Source: Hymenobacter sp. 5317J-9 (GTDB lineage: Bacteria; Bacteroidota; Bacteroidia; Cytophagales; Hymenobacteraceae). From it: a DNA stretch of 64,000 nucleotides. Of this stretch, positions 24,932 through 33,923 are shown one piece after another. Where the stretch lies: NCBI RefSeq assembly GCF_022921075.1, contig NZ_CP095050.1, forward strand, positions 4,774,001 to 4,838,000, given 5' to 3'. The translations under genes were made by a program, and so were the position numbers. The notes under the pieces are model-generated. The model saw nothing but the letters and a program-made list of their open reading frames with translations, made no database searches and was not told where the DNA came from. Positions within the stretch are counted from its first letter, which is position 1, and each line of letters opens with the position of its first letter.

Positions 24932-26467
24932 CTAATTAGCGAGGGCTGTTTTTTTGGTGAAAAACGCCGCCAGGGTGCCCGAGGCACCTTCTTCCACCAG
25001 CTGGTTCAGGTAGCGGGTCACGGTCTCGGCAAAGCCGGGCAGGCGGGTGAGGTCCTGGCCCCACAGCACGGTGTTGCGCAGCGCCGTAGTAGTCAGCTCC
25101 TCGGGCGAGAGGCGGGCCCACAGGTCGGCGAAGTAGCCGGCGCGGTCGTCCGTGATGGTGTAAGGCTCGCCGTTGGCTTCGCCCTGGCCCACGCCCGGCG
25201 CCGAGGCCGTATTGCGCATAAACAGCAGGTAGGCCGCGAAGCCCAGCGCCATGTAGTGCGGCACGGCATTATGCGTCTGGTAGTAGTGCAGCAGCGTGGG
25301 CACGTTGCGCATCTGCATCTTGGCAGTGCCCTGCATGGCAATGGCCAGCCAGCGGTGCTCCAGATAGGGGTTGCGGAACCGGTCGAGCACCTGCATGCCG
25401 AAGCGCTGGCCCACTTTCTCGTCTACCTGGTACGGAATGCCGGGCAGCAGGTCGGCCAGCATCAGGTTGTGGATGAAGCGCGCCAGGTCCTCGTTGTCAA
25501 GGGCCTCGCGCACGGTAGTGCAGCCCACCAGGTGGGCCAGGGCGTAGCTCAGCGTGTGCGTGCCGTTGAGCAGGCGCAGCTTCAGCTCGCGGAACAGGGT
25601 GATGTCGGGGCGAATGACCACGCCTTTGGCCACGGAGTGGAACGAGAGCACTTCGCGCACCTTCTCGCCGCCTTCAATGGCCCAGAGCGCATAGGCTTCG
25701 CTCATGGTCAGCAGCTCGTCTTTGTAGCCCAGCTCCTCTTGCAATTGGGCATAGAGAGCCGGCTCGGGGCGGCCGGGCACAATGCGGTCGACCAGCGTAT
25801 TGCAGAAATGGTTGGCGGCTTCAAGCCAGTCGATGAAGGCGCTGCCCAAGTCGTTGCGGTGGGCCAGCTCCAGCACAATGGCCTCCAGCTTGCGGCCGTT
25901 GTCGGGAATCAGTTCGGTGGGCACAATTACCAACCCGCGGTTCACGTCGCCGTTGAAGGCCTGAAAACGGGTGTAAAGCACGGCCAGCAGCTTGCCCGGA
26001 AACGACGACGGCGGCGTGAGGTGAATGTCCTCGTTCACCAGCTGAATGCCCACTTCGGTGGTGTTCGATATCACTACCTGCAGGTCGGGGCTGGTAGCAA
26101 ACTTTAGCACGTCGGCCCACTGGCTTTTGGCCGAGAGCACGCGGCTGATGCTGGCGCACACCACGTTTTCTTCCACCGGCTTGCCGTCTTCCACGCCGCG
26201 CACGCACACCGTGTACAGGCCGTTCTGGCGCTCGAAGGCCGTGGCGTCGCCGCCGTCGGTGCTTTTCACCACCACCACGCGGCCGTTGAACACGCCCTGG
26301 CGGTTGGCCTCGTCAATCATGAAATCGGGCAGGCCGCGCAGCAGCACGCCGGTGCCAAACTGCAGCACCTTCTCGGGCAGGTCAAACAGGTTCTTGGCGG
26401 GCCAGGCCACTACGGCGCCACCCGAAGCCGGGGCGGCCAAAGCCAGCGGTTGATTCAAAGTGTCCAT
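24932..26467 (-). CDS. uxaB: Tagaturonate reductase (altronate oxidoreductase)
   Basis: 511 residues, mannitol/polyol dehydrogenase family. The NAD-binding segment VLQFGTGVLLRGLPDFMIDEA is near residues 35-55; KLRLLNGTHTLSYALAHLVG near 300 holds the Lys-Asn-His catalytic motif of the family. It reduces tagaturonate to altronate with NADH, between UxaC and UxaA. Upstream is the PL10 lyase (63 bp away) and downstream uxaA. No terminator is seen between PL10 and uxaB, so this gene likely belongs to the long kduD-kduI-susC-susD-PL10 transcript. Confidence 0.95.
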   Translation of the reverse strand: MDTLNQPLALAAPASGGAVVAWPAKNLFDLPEKVLQFGTGVLLRGLPDFMIDEANRQGVFNGRVVVVKSTDGGDATAFERQNGLYTVCVRGVEDGKPVEENVVCASISRVLSAKSQWADVLKFATSPDLQVVISNTTEVGIQLVNEDIHLTPPSSFPGKLLAVLYTRFQAFNGDVNRGLVIVPTELIPDNGRKLEAIVLELAHRNDLGSAFIDWLEAANHFCNTLVDRIVPGRPEPALYAQLQEELGYKDELLTMSEAYALWAIEGGEKVREVLSFHSVAKGVVIRPDITLFRELKLRLLNGTHTLSYALAHLVGCTTVREALDNEDLARFIHNLMLADLLPGIPYQVDEKVGQRFGMQVLDRFRNPYLEHRWLAIAMQGTAKMQMRNVPTLLHYYQTHNAVPHYMALGFAAYLLFMRNTASAPGVGQGEANGEPYTITDDRAGYFADLWARLSPEELTTTALRNTVLWGQDLTRLPGFAETVTRYLNQLVEEGASGTLAAFFTKKTALAN

Positions 26468-26530
26468 CGGAATGGAGTTGGAATAAAGACGGGGTGAATA
26501 AATTGGGCGTAACGAAGCTAGGGCAGCGCT

Positions 26531-27658
26531 TTAGGGCTTCTCTCCCGTACTCACCCGTTTCTGCCAGGCGGGGTAATCCTTTTCGAGGAGCTTGGCAGGC
26601 CAGGTGCCGGCGTAGAGGTAGCCGGCGCGGCGCTCGTTTTCAATCTCGCTGAGCTGATAATGCACCTTGCTGTCGCGCCCCACGTAAATCGGGCGGTCGG
26701 TATCGAGCTCGTAAAACCGGGCCCAGAGGGTGGCGCCGGCTTCGGGCACTATCACCCGGTCGCGGCCCGATTTTTCGCCAGGCGCCGCAATTTCCTTCAT
26801 CGTGTAGCCGGTCAGCTTCACTTTCTGGAACCAGGCCACCGCGCTTTCGATGGCCTTGCGCACGGCCGGCGAGGGCTGCTCCACCCCCATCAGAAACCGC
26901 ACAATTTCCACCGACTCGTCGCCGCTCAGCGAGGCCAGCTCGAAGGCGCGGGCTTTGGCCGGTTGCAGGGTTTTCTCGTCGTACTGCGCACACCAGGCCG
27001 TGGGCTGGCCCTGGCGCACGTACTGCGTTTTCAGGATGCAGTCGATGCCGCGCTCTACCGCCGCTTTGGCCTGCGGCACCAGCGCCGCGTCGAGGCCGTT
27101 GTACGGGGCCTTCTGCTGGCTTACTTCGCGCAGCACCTGCAGCACGCGCACCATGGCGTTGTCGTTGTAGGTAATCTGGTGGCGGTAGTTGCTGAAATCG
27201 GGGTAGTACTGCGGAAAGCCGCCGTTGGCGTACTGCATTTTCAGCAGGTAGCGAATGCCGCTTTCGGCGCCTTGGCGGTAGGCCGGGTTGTTGGTTTTCT
27301 GGTAAGCCCGGGCCAGGTAGATGATTTCGCGCGAGGTGGCGTTGTTGTCAATCGTGGCATCGTTGCGGTCTTTGTTGGCCAGCGTGCGGGCCCGGTCGGC
27401 CGCGCTCATGGGGTGCTTGTAGTCCACCTTCTCGCTGCCCACGGCTTTGGGCCAGCCGCCCACGGTGCGTTGGTACACCAGCATTTTTTCGGCCGTGCTA
27501 TCCTGTAGCGCGGCTTGGGGCTGCGCCACGGGATTGGCCGTAGTGGCAGGGTCGGTGCCGGGGGTGCTCACGGTCTCGGCGGTGAGCGTTTGGCGGGCGC
27601 AGGAGGTGCCCACGGCCGTAGCCGCCAGCCCGCTCAAAAGCAGCAATAGTCGAAGCAT
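26531..27658 (-). CDS. Pectate lyase, PL10 family
   Basis: 375 residues. N-terminal export signal with a possible lipobox (AVGTSCAR, Cys at about 20), so perhaps a periplasm- or surface-facing lipoprotein. A low-complexity Thr/Pro/Gln stretch is followed from ~55 by the PL10 (alpha/alpha)3 fold: VGGWPKAVG, NDATIDNNATSREIIYLARA (conserved Asp-Asn-Ala-Thr block), MQYANGGFPQYYP, ITYNDNAMVRVLQVL, WCAQYDEKTLQPAKARAFE. PL10 enzymes cleave polygalacturonate by Ca-dependent beta-elimination giving unsaturated products, which GH105, KduI and KduD can process. Sits behind susD after a strong hairpin. Confidence 0.93.
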   Translation of the reverse strand: MLRLLLLLSGLAATAVGTSCARQTLTAETVSTPGTDPATTANPVAQPQAALQDSTAEKMLVYQRTVGGWPKAVGSEKVDYKHPMSAADRARTLANKDRNDATIDNNATSREIIYLARAYQKTNNPAYRQGAESGIRYLLKMQYANGGFPQYYPDFSNYRHQITYNDNAMVRVLQVLREVSQQKAPYNGLDAALVPQAKAAVERGIDCILKTQYVRQGQPTAWCAQYDEKTLQPAKARAFELASLSGDESVEIVRFLMGVEQPSPAVRKAIESAVAWFQKVKLTGYTMKEIAAPGEKSGRDRVIVPEAGATLWARFYELDTDRPIYVGRDSKVHYQLSEIENERRAGYLYAGTWPAKLLEKDYPAWQKRVSTGEKP

Positions 27659-27681
27659 GGTGTAGCCAGGGAGGGAAAATT

Positions 27682-27722
27682 CCCGGCGGCAGGCGCAGAA
27701 CCTGCTGGGCCCGCCGCCGGGG
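27682..27722 (-). terminator. Hairpin between susD and the PL10 gene (terminator or attenuator)
   Basis: CCCGGCGGC / GCCGCCGGG with further inner pairing, followed on the minus strand by AATTTT. It stands 5 bp after the susD stop and 24 bp before the PL10 start. It could end most susCD transcripts while letting some continue, or block 3' decay. Confidence 0.65.
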
Positions 27723-27726
27723 TTAA

Positions 27727-29628
27727 TTAGTAGCCGAAGTTTTGCTTCAGGGCCGGGTCGGCGCTGATGGTAGCCTGCGGGATGGGCAGCAGCTCCTTGC
27801 CACGGCCGGGCACGTATTCAGCTGCCAAGCCCGAGCCAACGCTGGTCACGCTGGTGGTGGCGCCGGGCAGCGTGTACACCGTGCCCGAGGGCTTGGTGTT
27901 GGCCACGTAGCTCGCGTCAATGGCCTGGCGCCAGTTCACGCGGGTGGTGCCGGCCGGGGCCGTGTTGGGCGTGGGCGAAGGCCGGTAAAACGAGCGCACC
28001 CACTGAATGGGCTGCACCGCCAGCGAGGGGCCGGTGGGCGTGCGGTAGTACTGGTACAGGGGCACGTTCTGGTAGGGAGGCAGGCCCTGGGCCATCTTCT
28101 CGATGTTGGTCTTTACTTCGGCCATTTTGGTCTCGAAGAGGTTCCAGCGCAGCAGGTCGTACTTGCGGATGCCTTCGCCACCGAACTCGATGTAGCGCTC
28201 GTTCACGATGGCGTTGAAGAAGCTGGCCTTGCTGGTCAGGCTAAAGCCAGCCTGTGCCAGGGTCGAAGCAGCCAGGGCGCGGTTGCCGCCAAAGCCGCGG
28301 GTGCGCACTTCCATGAAGGCATCCTGGGCCGCCTGGGTGGGGGCGCTGTTGAGCTCGTTCTCGGCCTCGGCAAACATGAGCAGCACGTCGGCGAAGCGGA
28401 TGATGGGCCAGTTGTAGTCGAGGTAGTTCACCGAGCCCGTTACGGGCGGGATGTGCCAGTCGCGGCGCCATTTGCCGTCGGTGGCCGAGTTCAGGGCCAC
28501 GCCAATCTGGAACGTGCCGGTGCTGGCAATGCCGTAGGTGGTGATGGTCACGTCGCGGCGCGTGTCGGTCGAATCGAAGGCGTAGAAGTAGGGCGGCGCA
28601 ATGGTCACGGCGCCCTGCGTCGAGCCGTAGATGCTGGACGGGTTTTGCAGGCGCGGGCCGTTGTAGTAGCCAATCTTGCTGCCCGAAGCGCCCGTGGCCG
28701 TGCCCATGCCCACCTGGAACATGATTTCGTTCGAGCTCTCGTTGCGCAGCTCATTCATGCTCTTGAACACTTCCAAGAAGCTCGGGTTCAGGTTATGCTC
28801 CAGGCGCGCGGTGGGCGTCATCAGTTCCGCGCACTCCTGACGGGCAATGCGGTAATAGTCGAGGTAGTCGGCGGGGCGCGTCATCTGGTTGCCCTGCAGC
28901 GAGTAGCCGCCACGATACATGGCAATGCGGGCGCGCAGGGCCTTGGCGGCGCCCTTGGTGATGCGCTCGTTGGCCGCACCGGCCTGCGAGCGCCAGGGCA
29001 GCAGGTTTTCGGCCACCAGCAGGTCGTCGACGAGCTGCTTCAGCGTGGCGGCGCTGTTGGAGTTGGGCAGGTTGAAATCCTGGCCCGACACGGCCGGCGT
29101 GAACTGCACGGGCACGTTGCCCCAGTTGCGCACCAGCTCAAACAGGTACTGCGCGCGCAGCGTGAGGGCTTCGCCGTGCAGGCGCTTCAGGGCGGCAATG
29201 TCGGTGGCGCTGCCGCCGGTGTAGAGGGCCATCTTCGGAATCTGGTCGATGCAGATGTTCGAGCGCTCCACGCCCTGGTACAGCTGGTTCCAGGGGTTGT
29301 TGATTTCGGTGTTGTTGGGCAGGGCCGTGTAGCGGGCTATGCTGCGGCGGGCGCCGTCGGCGGCCCCGGCCGAGCCAATCAGCTCGTCCGAATCCAGCGG
29401 GTAGTACATGCTGATGCGCGTGCCGTAGCCGTTGTCGCCCGACAGCGGGTCGTAGGCGCCGATGACGGCCGCCGTGGCACCGCTCACGCTGCTGAACGTG
29501 TACTCGGTGGTGTTCAGCGCCAGGGGCTCCACTTCGAGGTAGTCTTTGCACGAAGACAGCAGCCCGCCGGCACCGGCCAGGACCACCGCGGCCAGCGCAA
29601 CCCGGCCAAAAGAATGAAACGATTTCAT
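27727..29628 (-). CDS. SusD/RagB-family nutrient-binding outer-membrane lipoprotein
   Basis: 633 residues. Lipoprotein signal with lipobox LLSSC (Cys ~27) followed by KDYLEVEPLALNTTEYTF, the usual SusD start. TPR-like helical blocks include RAQYLFELVRNWGNVPVQF, AKALRARIAMYRGGYSL, FADVLLMFAEAENELN and VNERYIEFGGEGIRKYDLLRWN near the C-terminal half, the last being the most reliable SusD signature. SusD caps the SusC transporter at the cell surface and binds oligosaccharide, here presumably pectin fragments from context. Starts 27 bp after susC. Confidence 0.96.
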   Translation of the reverse strand: MKSFHSFGRVALAAVVLAGAGGLLSSCKDYLEVEPLALNTTEYTFSSVSGATAAVIGAYDPLSGDNGYGTRISMYYPLDSDELIGSAGAADGARRSIARYTALPNNTEINNPWNQLYQGVERSNICIDQIPKMALYTGGSATDIAALKRLHGEALTLRAQYLFELVRNWGNVPVQFTPAVSGQDFNLPNSNSAATLKQLVDDLLVAENLLPWRSQAGAANERITKGAAKALRARIAMYRGGYSLQGNQMTRPADYLDYYRIARQECAELMTPTARLEHNLNPSFLEVFKSMNELRNESSNEIMFQVGMGTATGASGSKIGYYNGPRLQNPSSIYGSTQGAVTIAPPYFYAFDSTDTRRDVTITTYGIASTGTFQIGVALNSATDGKWRRDWHIPPVTGSVNYLDYNWPIIRFADVLLMFAEAENELNSAPTQAAQDAFMEVRTRGFGGNRALAASTLAQAGFSLTSKASFFNAIVNERYIEFGGEGIRKYDLLRWNLFETKMAEVKTNIEKMAQGLPPYQNVPLYQYYRTPTGPSLAVQPIQWVRSFYRPSPTPNTAPAGTTRVNWRQAIDASYVANTKPSGTVYTLPGATTSVTSVGSGLAAEYVPGRGKELLPIPQATISADPALKQNFGY

Positions 29629-29655
29629 ATAGTTGAGGCGAAAAACGGGTGGGAA

Positions 29656-32600
29656 TTAAAGCGACAGGTTCACGCCGAAGAGCAAGGCGCGGCTGCGGGG
29701 GTAGGCGGCGTAGTCCACGCCCGGCGTGAGCGGGGTGGCGCGGCGGGTGTTCACCTCCGGGTCGTAGCCCGTGTATTTGGTGAAGGTGTACACGTTGTTG
29801 GCCGTGAGGTAGAAGCGCAGGCTCTGAATCTTGGCGCGGCCGGTCAGTGCCTTGGGCAGGGTGTAGCCCACGGTGATGTTGTTCACGCGCAGGAACGAGC
29901 CGTCTTCCACGGCCCAGGAGTGGAACACCAGGTTGCGGGTGGGCGTCCAGATGTTGGCGTTCTGGTTCACTTCGTTCAGGCGGGCAATGGTGGTGATGGG
30001 CGAACCATCGGCCTCGATGATGCGGTAGCGGTTGCCCATGATGCCCAGCACGTTGTTGAAGGCCGTGTTGGCGGTGTTCGACGTGAACTCAATCTTGTTG
30101 GCGTTGTACACGTCGTTGCCCAGCACGAAGTTCAGGAACACGCTGGCGTCGAAACCTTTGAAGGTAAACTGCTGGTTCAGGCCGCCCACCATTTTGGGGT
30201 TGGCGTTGCCAATCACCGTCTGGTCGTTGGCGTCAATCTTGCCGTCGCCGTTCAGGTCCTTCAGCTTCAGCAGGCCGGGGCGGTAGGCGGTTTCACCGAT
30301 GAGGCCCAGGTTATCCACAAATTTGATGTCGGTGCGGGGCGTCCAGGAGGTGGCGATGCTGCTGGTGCTCGTGGTGGGGGGCACGTAGCCCGAGAAGTCG
30401 TTGGCAGTCAGGTAGCCGTCGGTCACGTAGCCGTACATCTCACCCACGGGCCGGCCCACGCGGGCCAGGTAGTCCTGGGTGAGGGCCGTGCCGCCCCAGC
30501 CCGAGGTGATGCCGAGGATTTGCTGCTGGTCGCCGCCGAGGCTTTCGATGCGGCCGCGGTTAAACGAGGCGTTGGCCGTGGCCGTCCAGGTGAAGCTCTC
30601 GTTGCGAATCACGGTGCCGGTCAGCTGCAGTTCGAGGCCCTTATTCGAAGTCGAACCCACGTTCTGGAGCTGCGTGGTGTAGCCCAGGAAGGCCGGCACC
30701 GGCTTGTTCAGCAGCAGGTCGCTGGTGGTGTTGTAATAGGCGTCGGCCGTGAACTGCACGCGGTTGTCGAGCAGGGCCACGTCGATGCCGATGTTGCGGG
30801 TCGTGGTCGATTCCCAGATGAGGTTGGGGTTGGCCAGGCCGGTGGCCGCGGCGCCCAGCACCAGGGTGTGGTTCAGCGCATAAGGGGCGCTGCCGGCCTG
30901 GAACAGCTGGTTGTAGAGGAAGTCGTTGATGCGGTTGTTGCCGGCCTGGCCGTAGCTCAAGCGCAGCTTCAGGTCCGTGATGGTGGGGATTTCCTTGAAG
31001 AACTCCTCACGCGAAATGCGCCACGCGGCCGAAGCGCCGGGGAAGAAGCCCAGCTTCTTGCCGGGGGGGAATTTCGACGAGCCATCGACGCGGAACGTGC
31101 CCGTGAACAGGTACTTGTCGTCATAAGAGTAAGTCAGGCGACCGAAGCCCGAAAGCTGGCGGTAGTCGGCCGGAATGCTCGTCTGGGGCAGCACGGGCTG
31201 GGCCGTCTGGCCGGCCGGAATCACGCCCTGGTTGATGTTGGCCAGCGCGCGCTCGGCGGTGATTTCCAGCGGCAGGAAGTTGGTTTGGATGTAAATCTGG
31301 TCAGCCCGCTGCTGGTAGATTTCTTCGCCCAGCAGCACGCCGCCCGAGTGCTTGCCGCTCTTGAAGCTGTAGTCCAGCACGTTCGAGTTGTTGAGCGTGG
31401 CCTGCTTGGTGACGGTGAGCGTGGCGAAAGGCAGGTTGGAGTAGCCCCCCGAGGGCGAGCGCAGCGTGGGCGAGTACCGGCCGTTGAACGTGCCCAGGTT
31501 GATGTCGGTGATGTCGAAACCGGCCGTGGTGCGGAAGGTCAGGCCTTTCACAATCTCATAAGAAGCGTTGGCGCCGATGTTGATGGTGCGGCGCTTGTCG
31601 TTGCGGTATTCGTTGTCGATGGTCACGATGGGGTTCACCAGGCCCGAGAAGTCGGCCACGTCCGAGTCGAACACGGCGGGGTCGGGCACGAAGCCGTCGG
31701 GACGGGGCACCAACAGCGGCTGGTACTGCACGGCGTTGCGCAGGCGCGAAGTGGTGTTCGAGCCCGTGGTGGAGGTGCCGGCGCCCATGGTGCCCTGGTC
31801 GTTGTAGCGGGCGTTCAGGCCGATGCGGAACTTGTCGCTGGCCTTGGTGTCGAAGCGGAAGTTGAGCAGGTTGCGCGAGTAGTCCGAGCCGCGCTGAATG
31901 CCCTGCTCGTCGTTGCGGGTGAGGCTGAGCGAGTAGGTGGTGCCCTTGGCGCCGCCGGCCACCGACACGTTGTGCGTCTGTTGGAAGGCGTCGCGGCCAA
32001 ATACCTCTTTCTGCCAGTTCACAAAGGGGGCGTTGCGGGCACGCAGCAGCGTGTCGCTGTTGAAGTTGGTGCTGCCGTACAGGCTCTTGAACGTGGGCAG
32101 GCCGCCCGAGACGTTGCCAATCACGCGCGAACGCTCGTACTCGTAATTCAGGTAATCCTGGGGCTGCAACACGTCCAGCGTCTTGGCAATGCGGCGCACG
32201 CCTGCAAAGCCGTTGTAGCTCACCACCGTGCGGCCTTCGGTGCCTTTCTTGGTGGTGATGATGATAACGCCGTTGGCGCCGCGGGCGCCGTAGATGGCCG
32301 TGGCCGAAGCGTCCTTCAGCACGTCGACGGAGGCGATGTCCTGCGGGGCAATCACGCTCAGCGCGTTTTCAATCTGAATGCCGTCGACCACGTACAGCGG
32401 CGAGTTGTCTTGGGTAATGGAGCCCCCGCCGCGCACGCGCACCTGCACGTTGAGGTTGCCGGGGGTGCCTTCGGCGCTGGTCAGCTGCACGCCGGCCAGG
32501 CGGCCGGTCAGGGCTTCCGCGGCCGAGTTCACGGGCACGTCCTTGATTTGCTGCGCGCTCACCGACGATACCGAGCCGGTGACGTCGCGGCGCTGCACCT

Positions 32601-32943
32601 CCTGGTAACCAATTACCACTACGTCTTCGAGCTGCTTGCTATCGGAAGCCAGCGTCACGTTGATGGTGGTTTGGTCGCCCACGGTTACTTCTTTCGACGT
32701 GAAGCCCACGAAGCTGAAGCGCAGCTTGGCCGTGGCGGCCGTGGCAGCGGGCAGCGAAAGGCTGTATTCGCCGTTGACGCCCGTCGAGGCGCCGTTGGTG
32801 GTGCCCTCCACGAGCACAGTCACGCCCGGCAGGCCCTCGCCTTCCGCCGACTTCACGACGCCCTGTATTTGGCGGCTTTGGGCCATGGCCAGCCCGATGC
32901 TCCCGAAAAACAGGAGCCAGACCAGGAGAAAATGTTTTTTCAT
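29656..32943 (-). CDS. SusC/RagA-family TonB-linked outer-membrane transporter
   Basis: 1095 residues. ATG 32943 starts the signal peptide MKKHFLLVWLLFFGSIGLAMA; the frame is open upstream into kduI without coding character. Residues ~25-110 are the CarboxypepD-reg-like domain (GVVKSAEGEGLPGVTVLVEG), then VVVIGYQEVQRRDVTGSVSS, the SusC TonB-box region, and the plug (SPLYVVDGIQIENALSVI, VDVLKDASATAIYGARGANG). The remaining ~870 residues form a 22-strand barrel ending FGVNLSL with a terminal hydrophobic residue. With SusD it imports oligosaccharides using TonB energy. Follows kduI by 38 bp. Confidence 0.97.
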   Translation of the reverse strand: MKKHFLLVWLLFFGSIGLAMAQSRQIQGVVKSAEGEGLPGVTVLVEGTTNGASTGVNGEYSLSLPAATAATAKLRFSFVGFTSKEVTVGDQTTINVTLASDSKQLEDVVVIGYQEVQRRDVTGSVSSVSAQQIKDVPVNSAAEALTGRLAGVQLTSAEGTPGNLNVQVRVRGGGSITQDNSPLYVVDGIQIENALSVIAPQDIASVDVLKDASATAIYGARGANGVIIITTKKGTEGRTVVSYNGFAGVRRIAKTLDVLQPQDYLNYEYERSRVIGNVSGGLPTFKSLYGSTNFNSDTLLRARNAPFVNWQKEVFGRDAFQQTHNVSVAGGAKGTTYSLSLTRNDEQGIQRGSDYSRNLLNFRFDTKASDKFRIGLNARYNDQGTMGAGTSTTGSNTTSRLRNAVQYQPLLVPRPDGFVPDPAVFDSDVADFSGLVNPIVTIDNEYRNDKRRTINIGANASYEIVKGLTFRTTAGFDITDINLGTFNGRYSPTLRSPSGGYSNLPFATLTVTKQATLNNSNVLDYSFKSGKHSGGVLLGEEIYQQRADQIYIQTNFLPLEITAERALANINQGVIPAGQTAQPVLPQTSIPADYRQLSGFGRLTYSYDDKYLFTGTFRVDGSSKFPPGKKLGFFPGASAAWRISREEFFKEIPTITDLKLRLSYGQAGNNRINDFLYNQLFQAGSAPYALNHTLVLGAAATGLANPNLIWESTTTRNIGIDVALLDNRVQFTADAYYNTTSDLLLNKPVPAFLGYTTQLQNVGSTSNKGLELQLTGTVIRNESFTWTATANASFNRGRIESLGGDQQQILGITSGWGGTALTQDYLARVGRPVGEMYGYVTDGYLTANDFSGYVPPTTSTSSIATSWTPRTDIKFVDNLGLIGETAYRPGLLKLKDLNGDGKIDANDQTVIGNANPKMVGGLNQQFTFKGFDASVFLNFVLGNDVYNANKIEFTSNTANTAFNNVLGIMGNRYRIIEADGSPITTIARLNEVNQNANIWTPTRNLVFHSWAVEDGSFLRVNNITVGYTLPKALTGRAKIQSLRFYLTANNVYTFTKYTGYDPEVNTRRATPLTPGVDYAAYPRSRALLFGVNLSL

Positions 32944-32981
32944 GAGTGAAAAAATTGGGGTGGGAGTTTTTTTAAAGCTTG

Positions 32982-33812
32982 TTAGCGCAGGGCCTCGAGG
33001 GGCACGGCGTCCATGTCGGTGTATTCGCGGTTTTCGCCGGCCATGCCCCAGATGAAGGCGTAGTGGCTCGAGCCGCAGCCGGTGTGGATGGACCAGGGCG
33101 GCGAGAGGATGGCCTGCTCGGTGCTCACCCACAGCGGGCGCGTTTCGGTGGGCTCGCCCAGCAGGTGCAGCACGCGCTGGCCGGCGGGCAGGTTGAAGTA
33201 GAGGTAGGCCTCCATGCGGCGGTCGTGGGTGTGGCTGGGCATCGTGTTCCACACCGAGCCCACCTTGAGCTGGGTCAGGCCCATCACCAGCTGGCAGCTG
33301 GGGATGCCTTCTTGGTAGATGTACTTGTAGATGGTGCGCTCGTTGGCCGTTTCCCGGGCGCCCATTTCCACCGGCGTGGCTTCGGCCTGCGTGCGGCGCG
33401 TGGTGGGGTGCACCGCGTGCGCCGGGGCCGAGAGCAGGTAGAACTTGGCCGGCTGGGCCGCGTCCGCGCTGGCAAAAACCACTTCCTTCGAGCCCATGCC
33501 CACGTAGAGGCAGTCCTGGTTATTCAACTCGTACACCGTGCCGTCCACCGTCACGGTGCCGGCCCCGCCCACGTTCAGCGCGCCCAACTCGCGGCGCTCC
33601 AGGAAGAAATTGGCTTTCAGCGACTCCGGGCAGGGCAGCGTGAGCGCCGCGCCGGTGGGCTGGGCCCCGCCCACCACCATGCGGTCGTAGTGCGTGTAGG
33701 TCAGTTCGATTTCGCCGGGCGTGAAGATGTTCTCAATCAGGAAATGCTCCCGAATGCCGCTCGTGTTGAGCGTGGCCGTTTCGCGGGGGCCGATGGCAAA
33801 GCGCTGGGTCAT
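32982..33812 (-). CDS. kduI: 5-keto-4-deoxyuronate isomerase
   Basis: 276 residues, the size of E. coli KduI. The zinc ligands align well: His194 and His196 in MPSHTHDRRMEAY, Glu201, and His243 in PPWSIHTGCG. QDCLYVGMGSKEVVF and HYDRMVVGGAQP are family blocks. It converts 5-keto-4-deoxyuronate (from the unsaturated uronate released by lyase plus GH105) to 2,5-diketo-3-deoxygluconate, the substrate of KduD just upstream. Separated from kduD by 111 bp that hold an inverted repeat. Confidence 0.97.
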   Translation of the reverse strand: MTQRFAIGPRETATLNTSGIREHFLIENIFTPGEIELTYTHYDRMVVGGAQPTGAALTLPCPESLKANFFLERRELGALNVGGAGTVTVDGTVYELNNQDCLYVGMGSKEVVFASADAAQPAKFYLLSAPAHAVHPTTRRTQAEATPVEMGARETANERTIYKYIYQEGIPSCQLVMGLTQLKVGSVWNTMPSHTHDRRMEAYLYFNLPAGQRVLHLLGEPTETRPLWVSTEQAILSPPWSIHTGCGSSHYAFIWGMAGENREYTDMDAVPLEALR

Positions 33813-33817
33813 GTTGT

Positions 33818-33920
33818 AAGGGTTGAGTTTTGAATGTTGAGGGTTGAGTTGTTCGGGTTTTTTTTCCTGAAATCAGGGGTGGTTTTTGATTCAAAACTCA
33901 GCCCTTAAAACTCAACCCTT
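33818..33920. repeat. Inverted repeat between kduD and kduI
   Basis: AAGGGTTGAGTTTTGAA (33818-33834) pairs with TTCAAAACTCAGCCCTT (33890-33906) at 16 of 17 positions, with shorter echoes GAGGGTTGAGTT and AAAACTCAACCCTT nearby. Different in sequence from the R1-R8 family. It could form an mRNA stem-loop inside the operon. Confidence 0.65.
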
Positions 33921-33923
33921 CAC

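Noticed and set aside
29656..32943. Susceptibility of the SusC gene to be read from the much longer frame starting at 33252
   Set aside because: The extra 103 codons overlap kduI in antiphase and lack coding character, while ATG 32943 begins a perfect signal peptide.
27742..32949. A 1735-codon open frame on the plus strand opposite susC/susD
   Set aside because: It is antisense to two certain genes, has His/Gly/Val/Arg-rich composition typical of GC-rich codon-shadow frames, and shows no motif or start region.
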